A stretch of DNA of 7,487 nt from an uncultured beta proteobacterium (GTDB lineage: Bacteria > Pseudomonadota > Gammaproteobacteria > Burkholderiales > Burkholderiaceae). Below the pieces are notes generated by a model that saw only the letters and a program-made list of their open reading frames with translations, was not told the origin of the DNA and searched no databases. The DNA lies in contig CAIVXR010000076.1 in assembly GCA_903909925.1 (NCBI GenBank), positions 1 through 7,487 of the forward strand, written 5' to 3'. Shown here piece by piece: positions 6,706 to 7,487 of the stretch (position 1 is the first letter of the stretch; the number at the start of each line of letters is the position of its first letter). The translations under genes were made by a program, and so were the position numbers.

Positions 6706-7487
6706 TGCTTATTTTTATCTAACAAACGCAAGCGTTGACGTATTTTATCTAGGCCGCGCAAGATGGAGGCATTCTTCTCCCAAGCGCTATGCAGCATTGA
6801 GGGATAAACCCCTGTGAAGTGCTGTCCTGGCTCGGTAATGGAACGAATAATGGAGGTGTTGCCAGAAATAGTGGTTCTATCGGCAATCGTGAGATGACCT
6901 GCAAAATTAGCAGCGCCACCAATAATGCAGAAATTCCCAATTTTTGTACTACCCGAGATGGCAGCGCATCCCGCAATCACACAGCAATTGCCAACAGTGA
7001 CGTTGTGCGCAATTTGTACTTGATTATCAATCTTGGTTCCCGAGCCAATAATAGTGTCACTCATTGCACCACGATCAATCGTAGTCGAGGCGCCAATCTC
7101 CACATCATTGCCAATAACTACTCTGCCAGTTTGCGGAATCTTGACCCACTCTACGCCAGTTGCAGAAAAATCGGGTGCAAATCCAAAGCCATCAGCACCA
7201 ATCACAGCGCCACTATGAATAATACAGCGCTCACCAATTTGCGTACCATGATAAATAGAAACTGCAGGGTAAATTAATGTATCGCTCGCAATCGCACTAT
7301 TCATCGCAAGACTAGTATTTCCTAGAATCACTACGCGCTCGCCCAACTTTACGCCAGCGCCGATTTGCACAAACGGGCCAATATGGCATGAGGCAGGAAC
7401 AATAGCTGTGGCATCTATCGCGGCGCTTGGATGAATTCCAGGAGCATATTTTGGTGAACTTGATTTTGCAAAAAACTGCGCCATTCT
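6693..7487 (-). CDS. lpxD: UDP-3-O-(3-hydroxyacyl)glucosamine N-acyltransferase, 5' end outside the window
   Basis: Third step of lipid A synthesis: N-acylates UDP-3-O-acyl-glucosamine using 3-hydroxyacyl-ACP. The frame is still open at the right edge. The last in-window methionine (ATG 7484-7482) is internal: the edge reads Arg-Met-Ala-Gln, matching the family's ARMAQ segment near residue 100. About 80-100 N-terminal residues (the uridine-binding domain) are therefore missing. The visible 264 residues hold the left-handed beta-helix repeats, with the GADGFG motif and [12 protein letters not shown] region, [14 protein letters not shown], and [11 protein letters not shown]. The histidine in the last motif (codon 7007-7005) aligns with the catalytic H239 of E. 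coli. The C-terminus is a basic helix (around [14 protein letters not shown]), as usual for acyl carrier protein contact and trimer packing. It is the first gene of the cluster in view; skp/ompH and bamA would be expected just outside. Confidence 0.95.
   Translation of the reverse strand, partial: RMAQFFAKSSSPKYAPGIHPSAAIDATAIVPASCHIGPFVQIGAGVKLGERVVILGNTSLAMNSAIASDTLIYPAVSIYHGTQIGERCIIHSGAVIGADGFGFAPDFSATGVEWVKIPQTGRVVIGNDVEIGASTTIDRGAMSDTIIGSGTKIDNQVQIAHNVTVGNCCVIAGCAAISGSTKIGNFCIIGGAANFAGHLTIADRTTISGNTSIIRSITEPGQHFTGVYPSMLHSAWEKNASILRGLDKIRQRLRLLDKNKQSES

Noticed and set aside
6819..7277. A 152-residue plus-strand open frame opposite lpxD
   Set aside because: Its Asn/Ser-rich repetitive translation is the mirror of the lpxD hexapeptide repeats, not a separate protein.
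6693..7484. lpxD as a complete short gene starting at ATG 7484
   Set aside because: The frame continues to the edge with Arg before the Met, matching the internal ARMAQ segment of LpxD. The protein is truncated by the window, not naturally short.
1..7487. A mobile element, CRISPR array, tRNA/rRNA gene or novel defence system
   Set aside because: Every base but about 160 falls within recognised housekeeping genes. No transposase, regularly spaced repeat, cloverleaf-like segment or unexplained gene cluster was seen.

Overview
The window is an ordinary chromosomal housekeeping region of a Gram-negative bacterium, most likely a betaproteobacterium of the family Burkholderiaceae. A Polynucleobacter-like freshwater genome fits best. 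This rests on the gene order (lpxD-fabZ-lpxA-lpxB-rnhB-RNA methyltransferase, convergent with ppsR, which is divergent from ppsA), on protein similarity recalled from known families, and on moderate GC content judged by eye. The genus is an inference; the lipid A genes make a Gram-negative source secure.

Layout. From the left edge to 1838, on the minus strand, lies the N-terminal three quarters of phosphoenolpyruvate synthase (ppsA), cut by the window edge. A 105-bp divergent intergenic region (1839-1943) holds candidate promoters and a small hairpin. ppsR, the bifunctional kinase/phosphorylase that controls PEP synthase, runs on the plus strand at 1944-2771. Only 4 bp further on it meets, tail to tail, the end of a compact minus-strand gene cluster. 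Read in transcription order from the right edge, that cluster is lpxD (5' end outside the window), fabZ, lpxA, lpxB, rnhB and a SpoU/TrmH-family RNA methyltransferase. Gene junctions are tight: a 38-bp gap, a 1-bp overlap, a 9-bp gap, a 4-bp overlap and a 2-bp gap. This indicates one polycistronic unit with translational coupling.

Function. LpxA, LpxD and LpxB are three of the early Raetz-pathway enzymes making the lipid A disaccharide. FabZ supplies the competing branch that sends 3-hydroxyacyl-ACP into fatty acid elongation, so the cluster sits at the phospholipid/lipid A branch point. RnhB removes ribonucleotides from DNA, and the methyltransferase presumably modifies rRNA or tRNA. The ppsA/ppsR pair is a gluconeogenic enzyme with its dedicated regulator; the phospho-acceptor Thr-Cys-His triad in PpsA and the P-loop in PpsR are both intact.

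I found no mobile element, CRISPR array, tRNA, rRNA or clearly novel system. There is no gene-free stretch over 300 bases. The points worth a second look are small: non-ATG starts (TTG for lpxB, GTG for rnhB), a terminator-less convergent junction, a hairpin in the divergent ppsA/ppsR leader region, and a methyltransferase of unknown substrate at the end of the lipid A operon.
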